DNA from: Myxococcales bacterium
GTDB taxonomy: Bacteria > Myxococcota_A > Bradymonadia > REDH01
Reading direction: 5' to 3'
Length of the DNA stretch: 64,000 nucleotides
Assembly (NCBI GenBank): GCA_020633625.1
Contig: JACKDJ010000009.1
Coordinates: 70,337 to 134,336, forward strand
The position numbers and the translations under genes are program-made. Of the stretch, positions 46,688-58,665 are shown one piece after another. Below the pieces are notes generated by a model, which saw only the letters and a program-made list of their open reading frames with translations, was not told where the DNA came from and ran no database searches. Position 1 is the stretch's first letter; each line of letters starts with the position of its first letter.

Positions 46688-46716
46688 TTGATAGACCCCC
46701 ACCCCGGTGCTACGGT
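46688..46716 (+). promoter_or_regulatory. Candidate promoter of the act-cta respiratory operon
   Basis: TTGATA (46688-46693), spacer of exactly 17 bases, TACGGT (46711-46716). It would give a leader of about 230 bases before actA. An alternative -35-like TTGACA lies at 46575-46580 but has no good -10. The choice between the two is unproven. Confidence 0.3.
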
Positions 46717-46953
46717 CCGCGCCGCCGAAAGCGGCCGGGTTTTTGCGCCCGTGGCGATGCTCGACTCGTCCGTTGTCTGGACGCGGCGATGGCTTCGCGA
46801 ACTGGCGACGGTGAGAACCGCGCGCAGGTCGTTCCTACTCCCTCCGAACCCCTCCCAACCGGTGAATGAGCGCTCAGTCAGTGCTGTGTCCGGAGCTCCC
46901 GAAAGGGCGCCCCGGGCAGCTCGATGCGCCGGTCACACGTCGAGGTCTTAGCG

Positions 46954-47601
46954 GTGGCTCAGATCTTCCCACGCTGGACGAACCACGTCCCGACCGCGCT
47001 GGCTCTGGCGCTGCCGGTGGCGGGGCTCAGTCTCATTTTCGGCGTCTGGTACTGGTTCTCCCCGAAGTTCACTGACGTGGGCTACGCGCCGGAGCAGCCG
47101 GTCCCGTTCAGCCACGCGCTGCACGCCGGCCAGCTCGGCATGGACTGCCGGTACTGCCACAACACCGTCGAGCGCGCCGCCCACGCGGCCGTCCCGCCGT
47201 CGCAGACCTGCATGAACTGCCACGCGACCGTGCGGACCGACTCCGCGGTGCTCGCGCCGGTGCGGGAGAGCGCGGCGACCGACAGCGCAATCCCTTGGGT
47301 GCGCGTCCACATGCTGCCGGACTATGCGTACTTCGACCACAGCCCGCACCTCGCGGCTGGCGTCGGCTGCGCGACGTGCCACGGGCGGATCGACGAGATG
47401 ACGATCGTCCAGCAGGCGCAGCCGCTGTCGATGTCCTGGTGTCTGGACTGCCACCGCAACCCGACCCCGAACCTTCGCCCGCGTGACCAGATCACGAACA
47501 TGGGCTGGGACGCGACCACCGCGCAGTACGACCCGCATGCGGACCCGACGCGCACGCGAGAGCTCGCGCCGCCGCAGAATTGCTCTGGGTGCCACCGATG
47601 A
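46954..47601 (+). CDS. actA: Alternative complex III subunit ActA, pentahaem cytochrome c
   Basis: 215 residues from the GTG at 46954 (GAGGT 7 bases upstream). One N-terminal transmembrane helix (ALALALPVAGLSLIFGVWYW) is followed by five CxxCH haem c sites: CRYCH, CMNCH, CATCH, CLDCH, CSGCH. This matches ActA of alternative complex III, the periplasmic electron wire of the quinol:cytochrome c oxidoreductase. First gene of a run of at least twelve on the plus strand. Its stop overlaps the actB ATG. Confidence 0.95.
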   Translation: MAQIFPRWTNHVPTALALALPVAGLSLIFGVWYWFSPKFTDVGYAPEQPVPFSHALHAGQLGMDCRYCHNTVERAAHAAVPPSQTCMNCHATVRTDSAVLAPVRESAATDSAIPWVRVHMLPDYAYFDHSPHLAAGVGCATCHGRIDEMTIVQQAQPLSMSWCLDCHRNPTPNLRPRDQITNMGWDATTAQYDPHADPTRTRELAPPQNCSGCHR

Positions 47602-50600
47602 CCAAGCGTCCGCTCCGTCAATGGCGTAGCCTCGCCGACCTCTCCTCGTCGCCGGCCCACGTTCGCGACCTCCCCCGAGAGTTCGGTAGCGAGCCGGAAG
47701 AGATCGCCGTCGACCCGGTCAGCCGCCGCGGGTTCCTCGGGCTCGTCGGCGCCACCGCGGCCTTCGCCGGGCTCGAGGGCTGCGTCCGCAAGCCGGCGCA
47801 GTACATCCTTCCCTACGCGCATCGCCCGGAAGAGCTCATCCCCGGCCGCCCGCGCTACTTCGCGTCGGTCCTCCACGTCGGTGGCAACGTCCAGGGCGTC
47901 CTCGTCGAGAGCCAGGACGGCCGCCCAACGAAGATCGAGGGCAACCCGAACCACCCGGCCTCCCTCGGTCGCACAACCGCGCAGGTGCAGGCTGCCGTGC
48001 TCGGCATGTACGACGGCGACCGTAGCCAGGGCGCCGTTGTCGACGGGACGCCGACCGCCGCGGCTGAAGTCATCGCCGGGCTCGCCGCCCGAGCGCCGGC
48101 CGCCGGCACGACCGCGATCCTGACGACCGGGACCCCGTCGCCGACGCTCACCGACCTGCTCGAGCAGCTCGCGCGGCGCGGTGTGCAGCTCTATGTCGAC
48201 GGTCCCGACTCCGCCCCGCACCAGGGCGCGGCCTACGCGCAGCTCGGCGCTCCCGGGGTCGTCCCCGCCTACGACGTGGCGTCGGCAGACGTGATCGTCG
48301 CGCTCGACTCCGACTTCCTCGCCTCTGGCCCGAACAGCGTCGCGCACGCCGCCGGCTTCGCGACCGGGCGGTCGGTCGACCGCGCCGGCGGCATGAACCG
48401 CCTGTACGCGGTCGAGCCGCACTTCTCGACGACCGGCGCCTCGGCCGACAACCGCTTCCAGATCCCGGCCTCGCAGGTCGGCGCCTTCGCGAAGGCGGTC
48501 GCCGGCCGGCTCGTGGCCGGCGGCGCGCAGCTCCCGGCTGGGGCCGAGTCGCTGCGGGGTCAGCTCAGCGCCACCAGCTCGGTCGAGGGCTTCGACAAGT
48601 GGGTCGGCGCTGTCGCCGACGACCTCCTCGCTCACCGCGGCCGCGCGCTCGTCGTCGTCGGTGAGCGCCAGCCCGCGTGGGTCCACGCCGTTGGCGCGCT
48701 GATCAACGAGCTCACGGGCGGCGTCGGCCGGACCGTGCGCTACGTCGAGGCGGCGCTCCCGACCGCCGGCTCGCTGAACGATCTGGTGACGGCCGTCGAC
48801 GCGGGTCGCGTCCAGGCGCTCGTTGTCCTCGGCGGCAACCCGGTCTACTCGGCGCCCGGCGACGTCGACTTCGCCGCGACGCTGGCGAAGGTCGCGACGA
48901 GCGTGCACGTCGGCTTCCACTACGACGAGACCGGCCGCGCCGCGAAGATCCACCTCCCCGAGGCGCACGCGCTCGAGGCGTGGGGCGACCTGCGCTCCAC
49001 CGACGGCACCGCGGCGATCGCCCAGCCCCTCGTCGAGCCGCTCTACGCGTCCTACTCGGCCATCGAGGTCGCGCAGGCGTTGCTCGGACAGGAGCCCAAC
49101 GGGCTCGAGGCGGTCCGCGCTTACTGGCAGGCGACCGGCTTCGCGCCGGACTTCGAAGCGACGTGGCGGTCCTGGCTGCACGCCGGCAAGGTCGATGCAC
49201 CAGCGCCGGCCGCCCGCGCCACGTTCGGCTGGTCCACCGCCAGCACGCTCCTCGGCGCCAACGCGCCCGCCGCGCCTAGCGCGGGGAGCTACGAGCTCGC
49301 GCTGTTCTACGACCAGAAGGTCTACGACGGCCGCTACGCGAACAACGCGTGGCTGCAGGAGCTGCCCGACACCGTCTCCAAGATCACGTGGGACAACGCC
49401 GCGCTCGTCAATCCGGTCACGGCGCGCGCGCTCGGGATCGAGTTCCGGCACGCAGACGACGACGAGAACATCCCGTCGACGTTCTTCGGCGGCCTCGACG
49501 CCCAGCTCGTGACCGTGTCGGTCAACGGCAAGTCGCTCACGCTCCCTGCGCTCGTCACCCCCGGCGTCGAGGCGAACACGATCGCCATCGCGCTCGGCTA
49601 CGGCCGTGAGTTCGGAACGACGGCCGCCCGCGTCGGCTTCGCGTCGCACACTCTGATGAAGTCCGGCGAGTTCTTCTCGTCTGGTGCGACAGTCGCCCTC
49701 GCGTCGGGCACGTACCCGATCGCAACGACGCAGGACCACGGCTCCATGGAGGGCCGCCCGCTCCTGCGCCAGGGCACCGTCGAGGAGCTCCGCGAGAACC
49801 CGGAGTTCGTCCACGAGATGGACGAGATGGAGCCGTCGCGGCTGCGCTCGCTCTGGGAAGAGCCGAACGTCCGAACCGGCCAGCAGTGGGGGATGTCGAT
49901 CGACCTCTCGACCTGCATCGGCTGCAACGCGTGCACCATCGCCTGCCAGGCCGAGAACACGATCTCGGTGGTCGGCAAGGAGCGGGTGCTCGAGGGCCGC
50001 GAGATGCACTGGATCCGGCTCGACCGCTACTTTGCGGGCGACCCGCAGAACCCGACGGTGTCGGTCCAGCCCGTGGCCTGCATGCACTGCGAGAACGCGC
50101 CGTGCGAGCAGGTCTGCCCGGTCGCCGCGACGACCCACGGCCCGGAAGGCACCAACGACATGGCGTACAACCGCTGCATCGGCACGCGGTACTGCGCCAA
50201 CAACTGCCCGTACAAGGTCCGCCGGTACAACTTCTTCAACTTCTCGAACGAGAACGACGAGCGGAACCCGCTGTACCGCCTGCAGAAGAACCCCGACGTC
50301 ACCGTCCGCTTCCGCGGCGTGATGGAGAAGTGCACGTACTGCATCCAGCGCGTGAACCAGGCTCGCATCGACGCGAAGGTGACGACGCCCGAGGGCACCG
50401 TCGCCGACGGCGGCGTCACCCCGGCGTGCGGACAGGCCTGCCCGACCGGTGCCATCGTGTTCGGCGACGTCAACGACCCGACGACGCGAGTGTCGCGCGC
50501 GAAGGAGAGCCAGCGGGACTACTCGCTCCTGGGCTGGCTGAACGTCCACCCGCGCACGACCTACCTGGCGAAGATCACCAACCCGAATCCCGAGCTCGTG

Positions 50601-50603
50601 TAG
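47598..50603 (+). CDS. actB: Alternative complex III subunit ActB (iron-sulfur / molybdopterin-oxidoreductase-like)
   Basis: 1001 residues from the ATG at 47598. A twin-arginine-like signal (SRRGFLGLVGATAAFAGLEG) lies near residue 40. The large N-terminal part is related to molybdopterin oxidoreductases but is thought to lack the cofactor in this family. The C-terminal part binds Fe-S clusters: CIGCNACTIACQAEN, CMHCENAPCEQVCPV, CIGTRYCANNCPYKV and CTYC...CGQACPTGA. It moves electrons within the complex on the periplasmic side. Overlaps actA; actC starts 4 bases after it. Confidence 0.95.
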   Translation: MTKRPLRQWRSLADLSSSPAHVRDLPREFGSEPEEIAVDPVSRRGFLGLVGATAAFAGLEGCVRKPAQYILPYAHRPEELIPGRPRYFASVLHVGGNVQGVLVESQDGRPTKIEGNPNHPASLGRTTAQVQAAVLGMYDGDRSQGAVVDGTPTAAAEVIAGLAARAPAAGTTAILTTGTPSPTLTDLLEQLARRGVQLYVDGPDSAPHQGAAYAQLGAPGVVPAYDVASADVIVALDSDFLASGPNSVAHAAGFATGRSVDRAGGMNRLYAVEPHFSTTGASADNRFQIPASQVGAFAKAVAGRLVAGGAQLPAGAESLRGQLSATSSVEGFDKWVGAVADDLLAHRGRALVVVGERQPAWVHAVGALINELTGGVGRTVRYVEAALPTAGSLNDLVTAVDAGRVQALVVLGGNPVYSAPGDVDFAATLAKVATSVHVGFHYDETGRAAKIHLPEAHALEAWGDLRSTDGTAAIAQPLVEPLYASYSAIEVAQALLGQEPNGLEAVRAYWQATGFAPDFEATWRSWLHAGKVDAPAPAARATFGWSTASTLLGANAPAAPSAGSYELALFYDQKVYDGRYANNAWLQELPDTVSKITWDNAALVNPVTARALGIEFRHADDDENIPSTFFGGLDAQLVTVSVNGKSLTLPALVTPGVEANTIAIALGYGREFGTTAARVGFASHTLMKSGEFFSSGATVALASGTYPIATTQDHGSMEGRPLLRQGTVEELRENPEFVHEMDEMEPSRLRSLWEEPNVRTGQQWGMSIDLSTCIGCNACTIACQAENTISVVGKERVLEGREMHWIRLDRYFAGDPQNPTVSVQPVACMHCENAPCEQVCPVAATTHGPEGTNDMAYNRCIGTRYCANNCPYKVRRYNFFNFSNENDERNPLYRLQKNPDVTVRFRGVMEKCTYCIQRVNQARIDAKVTTPEGTVADGGVTPACGQACPTGAIVFGDVNDPTTRVSRAKESQRDYSLLGWLNVHPRTTYLAKITNPNPELV

Positions 50604-50606
50604 GTC

Positions 50607-52025
50607 ATGGCAACCGACGCACTCGACAACGTCTCTCTGGACCCGGTCGACGGCCGGGCCCCGCTGATCCTCGGTCGCGAGGACTTCAGGGCCGTGACCG
50701 ACGACGTGGTCCGGCCGATCTTCGAGGGGCCCCCGAAGGTCTGGTGGGCCGTGCTCTCGTTCGCGCTCACGCTGCTCTCCGTGATGGGGATCAGCATCGC
50801 GTACCTGTTCTGGGAGGGCACCGGCATCTGGGGTCTGAACAACCCCGTCGGCTGGGGCTGGGCGATCATCAACTTCGTCTTCTGGGTCGGCATCGGCCAC
50901 GCCGGCACGCTGATCTCGGCGATCCTCTTCCTGTTCCGGCAGAAGTGGAGGACGTCGATCAACCGGGCGGCCGAAGCGATGACGCTCTTCGCAGTCGCGT
51001 GCGCGTTGACGTTCCCCGGCATCCACGTCGGCCGCGTCTGGGTCGCGTACTACATGGCGCCGGTGCCGAACCAGATGGCGATGTGGCCGAACTTCCGCAG
51101 CCCCCTGCTGTGGGACGTGTTCGCGGTCTCCATCTACGGCACGGTCTCGCTGCTGTTCTGGTACACGGGCCTCATCCCGGACCTGGCGACGATGCGCGAC
51201 CGCGCGAAGTCCCTGATCTCGAAGCGGCTTTACGGGACGTTCGCGCTCGGCTGGCGCGGGTCCAACCGGCACTGGCTTCACTACGAGCGCGCGTACCTGC
51301 TCCTCGCCGCGCTGGCGACGCCGCTGGTCCTCTCGGTCCACTCGATCGTGTCGTTCGACTTCGCCGTCGCGCAGCTCCCGGGCTGGCACACGACCATCTT
51401 CCCGCCGTACTTCGTCGCAGGCGCCATCTTCAGCGGCTTCGCGATGGTGCTCACGCTGATGATCCCCGTGCGAAAGCTCTTCAAGTGGGAGCACATCATC
51501 ACGGTTCGGCACATGGAGAACATGTGCAAGATCATCCTGCTGACGGGCTCGCTGGTCGGCTACGCGTACGCGATGGAGTTCTTCATCGCGTGGTACGGCG
51601 CCAACGAGTACGAGCGCTACGCGTTCATCAACCGCGCGTTCGGTCCGTACGCGTGGGCGTACTGGACGATGGTGTCGTGCAACGTCATCTCGCCGCAGTT
51701 CTTCTGGTTCAAGAAGCTGCGGACGAATCCGGCGTTCATCTTCGTCATCACCATCTTCGTGAACATCGGCATGTGGTTCGAGCGCTTCGTCATCACCGTG
51801 ACCTCGCTCCACCGCGACTTCCTGCCGTCCTCTTGGGACTACTACCGCCCGACGATCTGGGACGTCTCGACGTTCCTGGGCAGCTTCGGCCTGTTCCTGA
51901 CCCTCTTCACGCTGTTCGTCCGGTTCCTGCCGGCGATCGCGATCGCTGAGGTCAAGACCGTCATGCCGCAGGCCGATCCGCACTGGCACCCCGCAGACCA
52001 CGGCCACGCCGAGGGAGAGCACTGA
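50607..52025 (+). CDS. actC: Alternative complex III subunit ActC, NrfD-like membrane protein
   Basis: 472 residues with about ten transmembrane helices, an NrfD/PsrC-like quinone-binding subunit. Typical segments are AIINFVFWVGIGHAGTLISA and SVHSIVSFDFAVAQLPGWHT. It takes electrons from quinol and may take part in proton movement. The stop overlaps the start of actD. Confidence 0.95.
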   Translation: MATDALDNVSLDPVDGRAPLILGREDFRAVTDDVVRPIFEGPPKVWWAVLSFALTLLSVMGISIAYLFWEGTGIWGLNNPVGWGWAIINFVFWVGIGHAGTLISAILFLFRQKWRTSINRAAEAMTLFAVACALTFPGIHVGRVWVAYYMAPVPNQMAMWPNFRSPLLWDVFAVSIYGTVSLLFWYTGLIPDLATMRDRAKSLISKRLYGTFALGWRGSNRHWLHYERAYLLLAALATPLVLSVHSIVSFDFAVAQLPGWHTTIFPPYFVAGAIFSGFAMVLTLMIPVRKLFKWEHIITVRHMENMCKIILLTGSLVGYAYAMEFFIAWYGANEYERYAFINRAFGPYAWAYWTMVSCNVISPQFFWFKKLRTNPAFIFVITIFVNIGMWFERFVITVTSLHRDFLPSSWDYYRPTIWDVSTFLGSFGLFLTLFTLFVRFLPAIAIAEVKTVMPQADPHWHPADHGHAEGEH

Positions 52026-52570
52026 TGGGCGCGACACACACCAAGCCTACCCGCTGGGGAGTGCTCGCGGAGTTCAGCTCCGCGCAGCAGATCTACCACG
52101 CCTGCGAGCAGGTCCGAGACGCCGGCTTCAAGAAGTGGGACGCCTATACGCCGTTCCCGGTGCACGGCCTCGACAAGGCGCAGGGCCTGCCAGCCTCGTT
52201 CCTGCCGTGGATCGTCCTCGTCGTTGGCCTCACCGGGACGGCGACAGCCATCGGACTGCAGTACTGGGTCCACGCGATCGCTTACCCGCTCGTGATCTCG
52301 GGCAAGCCGTTCGCCGCGTGGCCGGCGTACGTGCCCATCATCTTCGAGCTCTCCGTGCTCTTCTCGGCGTTCGCCGCCGTGTTCGGGATGCTGGCGATCA
52401 ACCGGCTCCCGATGCTGAACCACCCGCTGTTCACGTCCGAGCGCTTCGGCCGCGCGTCAGACGATCGCTTCTTCATCGCGATCGAGGCGACCGACCCGAA
52501 GTTCGACGCCGATCGGACGACCGCGTTCCTTCAGGGCCTCGGCGCCGATCACGTCGAGTTCGTCGAGTAG
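52025..52570 (+). CDS. actD: Alternative complex III subunit ActD
   Basis: 181 residues, DUF3341-type. A soluble N-terminal part (GVLAEFSSAQQIYHACEQVR, KKWDAYTPFPVHGLDKA) is followed by two transmembrane helices and a C-terminal segment with DRFFIAIEA, all as in ActD. It overlaps actC by 1 base and precedes actE by 11 bases. Its role in the complex is structural as far as is known. Confidence 0.93.
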   Translation: MGATHTKPTRWGVLAEFSSAQQIYHACEQVRDAGFKKWDAYTPFPVHGLDKAQGLPASFLPWIVLVVGLTGTATAIGLQYWVHAIAYPLVISGKPFAAWPAYVPIIFELSVLFSAFAAVFGMLAINRLPMLNHPLFTSERFGRASDDRFFIAIEATDPKFDADRTTAFLQGLGADHVEFVE

Positions 52571-52581
52571 GCAGGCCGCCA

Positions 52582-53249
52582 ATGAAGAGAAACATGCTCA
52601 CGCAACGCACCCGATGGTGGGCCACCGCCGCCGCGCTCGCGCTACTCCTCCCCGCGTGCCGCGGGATGGTCTCGCGCAAGCCGCCCGTCCACCTCAACCC
52701 GAACATGGATAACGTCACCCGCGTCGAGGCGCAGGAGCCGTCCCAGTTCTGGGAAGATGGTCGCGGCATGCGGCCCCAGGTCGAGGGAACCGTGGCCCAA
52801 GGCGAGCTGCACGCCGACCCGCACATGTACGAGGGGCGCGACGGACGCCGCTGGGCGACCACGCTCCCCCAGGGGCTGGCGCTCGCGCCGAACGGCAACG
52901 TCTCCCACGAGCTGGTCGCACGCGGCCAGCAGCGGTTCGGGATCTACTGCACGCCGTGCCATGGGCTCGCCGGGCTCGAGAACGGAGGCGCGGTCCCGAT
53001 CCGCGCGGCCGCAATCGGCACCGCCTGGACCGTTCCGTCGCTCCACGGTGATCGCCAGCGCGACTACGCGATCGGCGAGCTCTTCCACATCGTCTCCAAC
53101 GGGTACAACACGATGCCCGGTTACAAGGCGCAGATCCCCGTCGAGGACCGCTGGGCGATCGCGACGTACGTCCGCGCGCTGCAGATCGCGCACGAAGTCC
53201 CCGGGAGCCTGCTCCCGAACGAGGTCCGCCAACAGCAGGGTTGGAACTG

Positions 53250-53250
<1 letters not shown>
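52582..53250 (+). CDS. actE: Alternative complex III subunit ActE, monohaem cytochrome c
   Basis: 222 residues from the ATG at 52582. Signal peptide with lipobox LLLPAC. The haem c site is CTPCH, and the later NGYNTMPGY supplies the likely axial Met. A segment of about 90 residues (NPNMDNVTRVEAQEPSQFWE) comes before the cytochrome domain, as in other ActE proteins. It likely passes electrons on towards the caa3 oxidase. Its stop overlaps the actF ATG. Confidence 0.94.
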
Positions 53251-54461
<1,211 letters not shown>

Positions 54462-54474
54462 TCAGGTGACCGAC

Positions 54475-55179
54475 GTGAGCAACGAAGACAACAGCCAGAG
54501 CGCCGAAGAGACTGCGGCGGACTCGGCCACCGAGGCCGCCGCGGCGCCACACACCGACGCCGATGGCGCCACAGTCGGCGGCGCGGTCGCGCACCTGATG
54601 GGCGTCAGCCGCCCGCAGGACGAATACGGCCCGACCTCGAGCGACCGCGACGCGCTCAGCGACGACGAGCTCCTCGCGATGGGCGTCGAGCCCGACGCGG
54701 CGCCGGGTGGAATGCTAATGGGCACGTTCCTCGGCCTCGTCGCCGGACTGCTGGTCGTCTGCGTCGGCGTCGCGGCGGTCTTCAACGTCGTCGTGCAGCA
54801 CGCCCGGGCGGAGCGCGGCGTCGTTCGTGACACCGCCTTCACCGCGGCGGCCGAGAACGCCTCCACCGCGCTCCAGTCGTACGCGCGCGTCGAGCAGAAC
54901 TACCAGGTGCCCGTCGACGTCGCCATGGACGTCCTCGTCCGGCATCAGGCGACGCTCCTGGGGCGGCATCCCCTTGGGCACCGGACGCCCGAGGAGCTCA
55001 CCACCCCCCCGAACGCGCCGCCCGAGCCGGAGATCGTGCCCGACCTCGAGCTGATTCCGGACGGCAGCGGCCTGGGCGCGATGCCCGCGGACGGGCAGCT
55101 TCAGCTTCGGCCGATCGAAGGCACCGAGCTTCGGCTCGCGGCGCCGGGACAGCTCCAGCTCCAGCCCGCCACGCACTGA
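54475..55179 (+). CDS. Unknown single-span membrane protein in the respiratory operon
   Basis: 234 residues from the GTG at 54475 (AGGTG 6 bases upstream); a GTG at 54466 is also possible. An acidic N-terminal 75 residues is followed by one transmembrane helix (GTFLGLVAGLLVVCVGVAAV) and a periplasmic part with helical TALQSYARVEQNYQVPVDVA and a Pro/Glu- and Leu/Gln-rich end (QLQLRPIEGTEL). I recognise no family. It lies between actF and the Sco gene, 13 bases either side, so it is expressed with the complex and may be an assembly or accessory subunit. Confidence 0.65.
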   Translation: MSNEDNSQSAEETAADSATEAAAAPHTDADGATVGGAVAHLMGVSRPQDEYGPTSSDRDALSDDELLAMGVEPDAAPGGMLMGTFLGLVAGLLVVCVGVAAVFNVVVQHARAERGVVRDTAFTAAAENASTALQSYARVEQNYQVPVDVAMDVLVRHQATLLGRHPLGHRTPEELTTPPNAPPEPEIVPDLELIPDGSGLGAMPADGQLQLRPIEGTELRLAAPGQLQLQPATH

Positions 55180-55192
55180 ACGGATCGCTGAC

Positions 55193-55996
55193 GTGAAGCG
55201 CCTCCTCCTCACCGTACTCGCGCTCCTCGCGTTCCGGGCGACCGTCGCCGCGGAGCCGTTGCCGCGCGACCTGGAGGGGGTAGGCGTCGACGAGCAGCTC
55301 GGCTCGACGATCGACCTGACGATCCCGTTCGTAGACGAGACCGGCAGGGCTGTGACCCTCGCCGACTATGTCCGCGGCGACGTGCCGGTCCTGCTCACGC
55401 TCAACTACTTCGGCTGTCCCCTCCTCTGCGGACTCCAGCTCAACGCGCTCAACGATGCGCTCAAGGAGCTGGAGTGGGCGCCGGGTCAGAACTTCCGCGT
55501 CGTTACGGTGAGCTTCGATCCCGACGAGGGCCCGACGCTCGCGTCTCAGAAGCGTGCGTCTCACCTCGAAGAGCTCGGTCGGGGCGACGTTGACTGGCAC
55601 TTCTTGACCGGGACGGCGGAGAGCATCGCCGCGCTCACCTCGGCCGTCGGATACACGTACCGCTACATCGAGACGCAGGACGAGTTCGCGCACCCCGCGG
55701 CGATGATGCTGGTGTCTCCGACCGGCGTTCTGACGCGGTATCTGTACGGTCTGACCTACACGGCCCGTGACCTTCGGCTCGCGCTCGTCGAGGCCGGAGA
55801 GGGCAGGGTAGGGACGGCCGTCGACCACTTCGTGTTGAGCTGCTACGTCTACGACGCATCGGCGGGTTCGTACGTCCGCGACGCGATGCTGTTCATGCGC
55901 CTCGGTGGCGCCGTGACGGTCGTCGCGCTCGGGCTCTTCTTGTTCACCCTGTGGCGCCGCGAGGCTCGCTCGCAGCCGACTCCAGACCCGGTCTGA
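55193..55996 (+). CDS. Sco1/SenC-family copper chaperone
   Basis: 267 residues, GTG start. Signal sequence, thioredoxin-like domain with the copper-binding CPLLCG (CxxxC) motif and a later FAHPAAMMLVSPTG carrying the third ligand His, then a C-terminal transmembrane helix (GAVTVVALGLFLFTLW). Sco proteins deliver copper to the CuA centre of oxidase subunit II, the next gene. A C-terminal anchor, in place of the usual N-terminal one, is seen in ACIII-linked versions. Confidence 0.9.
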   Translation: MKRLLLTVLALLAFRATVAAEPLPRDLEGVGVDEQLGSTIDLTIPFVDETGRAVTLADYVRGDVPVLLTLNYFGCPLLCGLQLNALNDALKELEWAPGQNFRVVTVSFDPDEGPTLASQKRASHLEELGRGDVDWHFLTGTAESIAALTSAVGYTYRYIETQDEFAHPAAMMLVSPTGVLTRYLYGLTYTARDLRLALVEAGEGRVGTAVDHFVLSCYVYDASAGSYVRDAMLFMRLGGAVTVVALGLFLFTLWRREARSQPTPDPV

Positions 55997-56000
55997 CCCA

Positions 56001-56966
56001 ATGCAGACGTTCTCACCAGTGCTCATCGGCTCGGGCGGATTCTGGATGCCGCCGCAGGCCTCCACGTTCGCGCCGAACACGGACGCGCTGTTCCACTTCA
56101 TCCTCTGGCTGTGCGCGATCTTCTTCGCCGGCCTTATGGGCGCGACGGCCTACTTCGGCTGGAAGTACAAGAAGCGGAGCGACGCGGACCGCACGAGCCC
56201 GATCCGCGGCAACCACAAGCTCGAGATCGTGTGGTCGGTGATCCCCGGCCTCCTGCTCCTCGTCATCTTCGGCTGGGGCTTCGCCGGCTACCGCGAGATG
56301 ATCGTGGCGCCGCCGAACGCGATCAACATGCACATCACAGGGCAGAAGTGGTCGTGGACCATGACGTACCCGAACGGTGGAGAGGACGGAAATCGGCTGG
56401 TCGTCCCGATCAACGAGCCCGTGAAGCTCACGATGTCGTCGATCGACGTCATCCACTCGTTCTTTGTGCCCGCGTTCCGCGTAAAGCGTGACGTCATCCC
56501 CAACCGGTACACGACGATCTGGTTCCAGGCGACCGAGCTCGGCTCGTACCCGATCTACTGCACCGAGTACTGCGGCGACCGGCACTCGGAGATGATCGGG
56601 CACGTCGACGTGGTGACGCGCGAGGAGTACGAGACGTACCTGCGCGGGCTCGCAGGCTGCTCCGAGGGCGACGACCTGGTCGCCTGCGGCGAGCGCCAGT
56701 TCCAGCGGCTCGGGTGCGGCGCGTGCCACTCGGTCGTGCCGGGGCAGCGCATCGTTGGCCCTTCGCTAGCGCAGGTGTTTGGTCACGAGGTCAGCCTGAC
56801 CGACGGGACCACCCTGACCGCTGACGAGGACTACCTCCGTCAGTCGATCATGGACCCCAACTCCCAGATCGTGGAGGGCTTCGCGCCGCAGATGCCGACC
56901 TTCGCCGGTCGCCTCGATGGCGTGAACCTGGCCGCCGTGATCGAGTACATCAAGTCCCTGCAGTGA
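56001..56966 (+). CDS. ctaC: Cytochrome c oxidase subunit II with fused cytochrome c (caa3 type)
   Basis: 321 residues. Two N-terminal transmembrane helices (FHFILWLCAIFFAGLMGATA and LEIVWSVIPGLLLLVIFGWG), then the CuA cupredoxin domain with all ligands (YCTEYCGDRHSEM), then a fused cytochrome c with CGACH and a later MPTFAG Met. This is the electron entry point of a caa3 oxygen reductase. It starts 4 bases after the Sco gene. Confidence 0.95.
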   Translation: MQTFSPVLIGSGGFWMPPQASTFAPNTDALFHFILWLCAIFFAGLMGATAYFGWKYKKRSDADRTSPIRGNHKLEIVWSVIPGLLLLVIFGWGFAGYREMIVAPPNAINMHITGQKWSWTMTYPNGGEDGNRLVVPINEPVKLTMSSIDVIHSFFVPAFRVKRDVIPNRYTTIWFQATELGSYPIYCTEYCGDRHSEMIGHVDVVTREEYETYLRGLAGCSEGDDLVACGERQFQRLGCGACHSVVPGQRIVGPSLAQVFGHEVSLTDGTTLTADEDYLRQSIMDPNSQIVEGFAPQMPTFAGRLDGVNLAAVIEYIKSLQ

Positions 56967-56981
56967 GCTGAGGAAGCGCAC

Positions 56982-58631
<1,650 letters not shown>

Positions 58632-58665
58632 GCCACACACTTCTCCGCGTACACGGACTCACGCG

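Larger units (their letters stand above)
46409..46953. other. 545-base intergenic region between dnaE and actA
   Basis: Begins with the GC-rich hairpin repeats (46464-46531). The rest is noncoding on present evidence; a 116-residue ORF at 46601-46951 has no recognisable features and is read through the probable actA leader. Two possible promoters occur: TTGACA at 46575, and TTGATA at 46688 with a 17-base spacer to TACGGT at 46711. Confidence 0.55.

Noticed and set aside
46601..46951. A 116-codon plus-strand frame in the dnaE-actA gap
   Set aside because: No signal, domain or ribosome site; composition like other chance frames. It is better read as leader or spacer.
47322..52037. A minus-strand open frame of 1571 codons opposite actA-C
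   Set aside because: It is antisense to genes with clear haem, Fe-S and NrfD motifs, and its protein is Arg/Asp/Glu-rich low-complexity text typical of GC-rich antisense frames.
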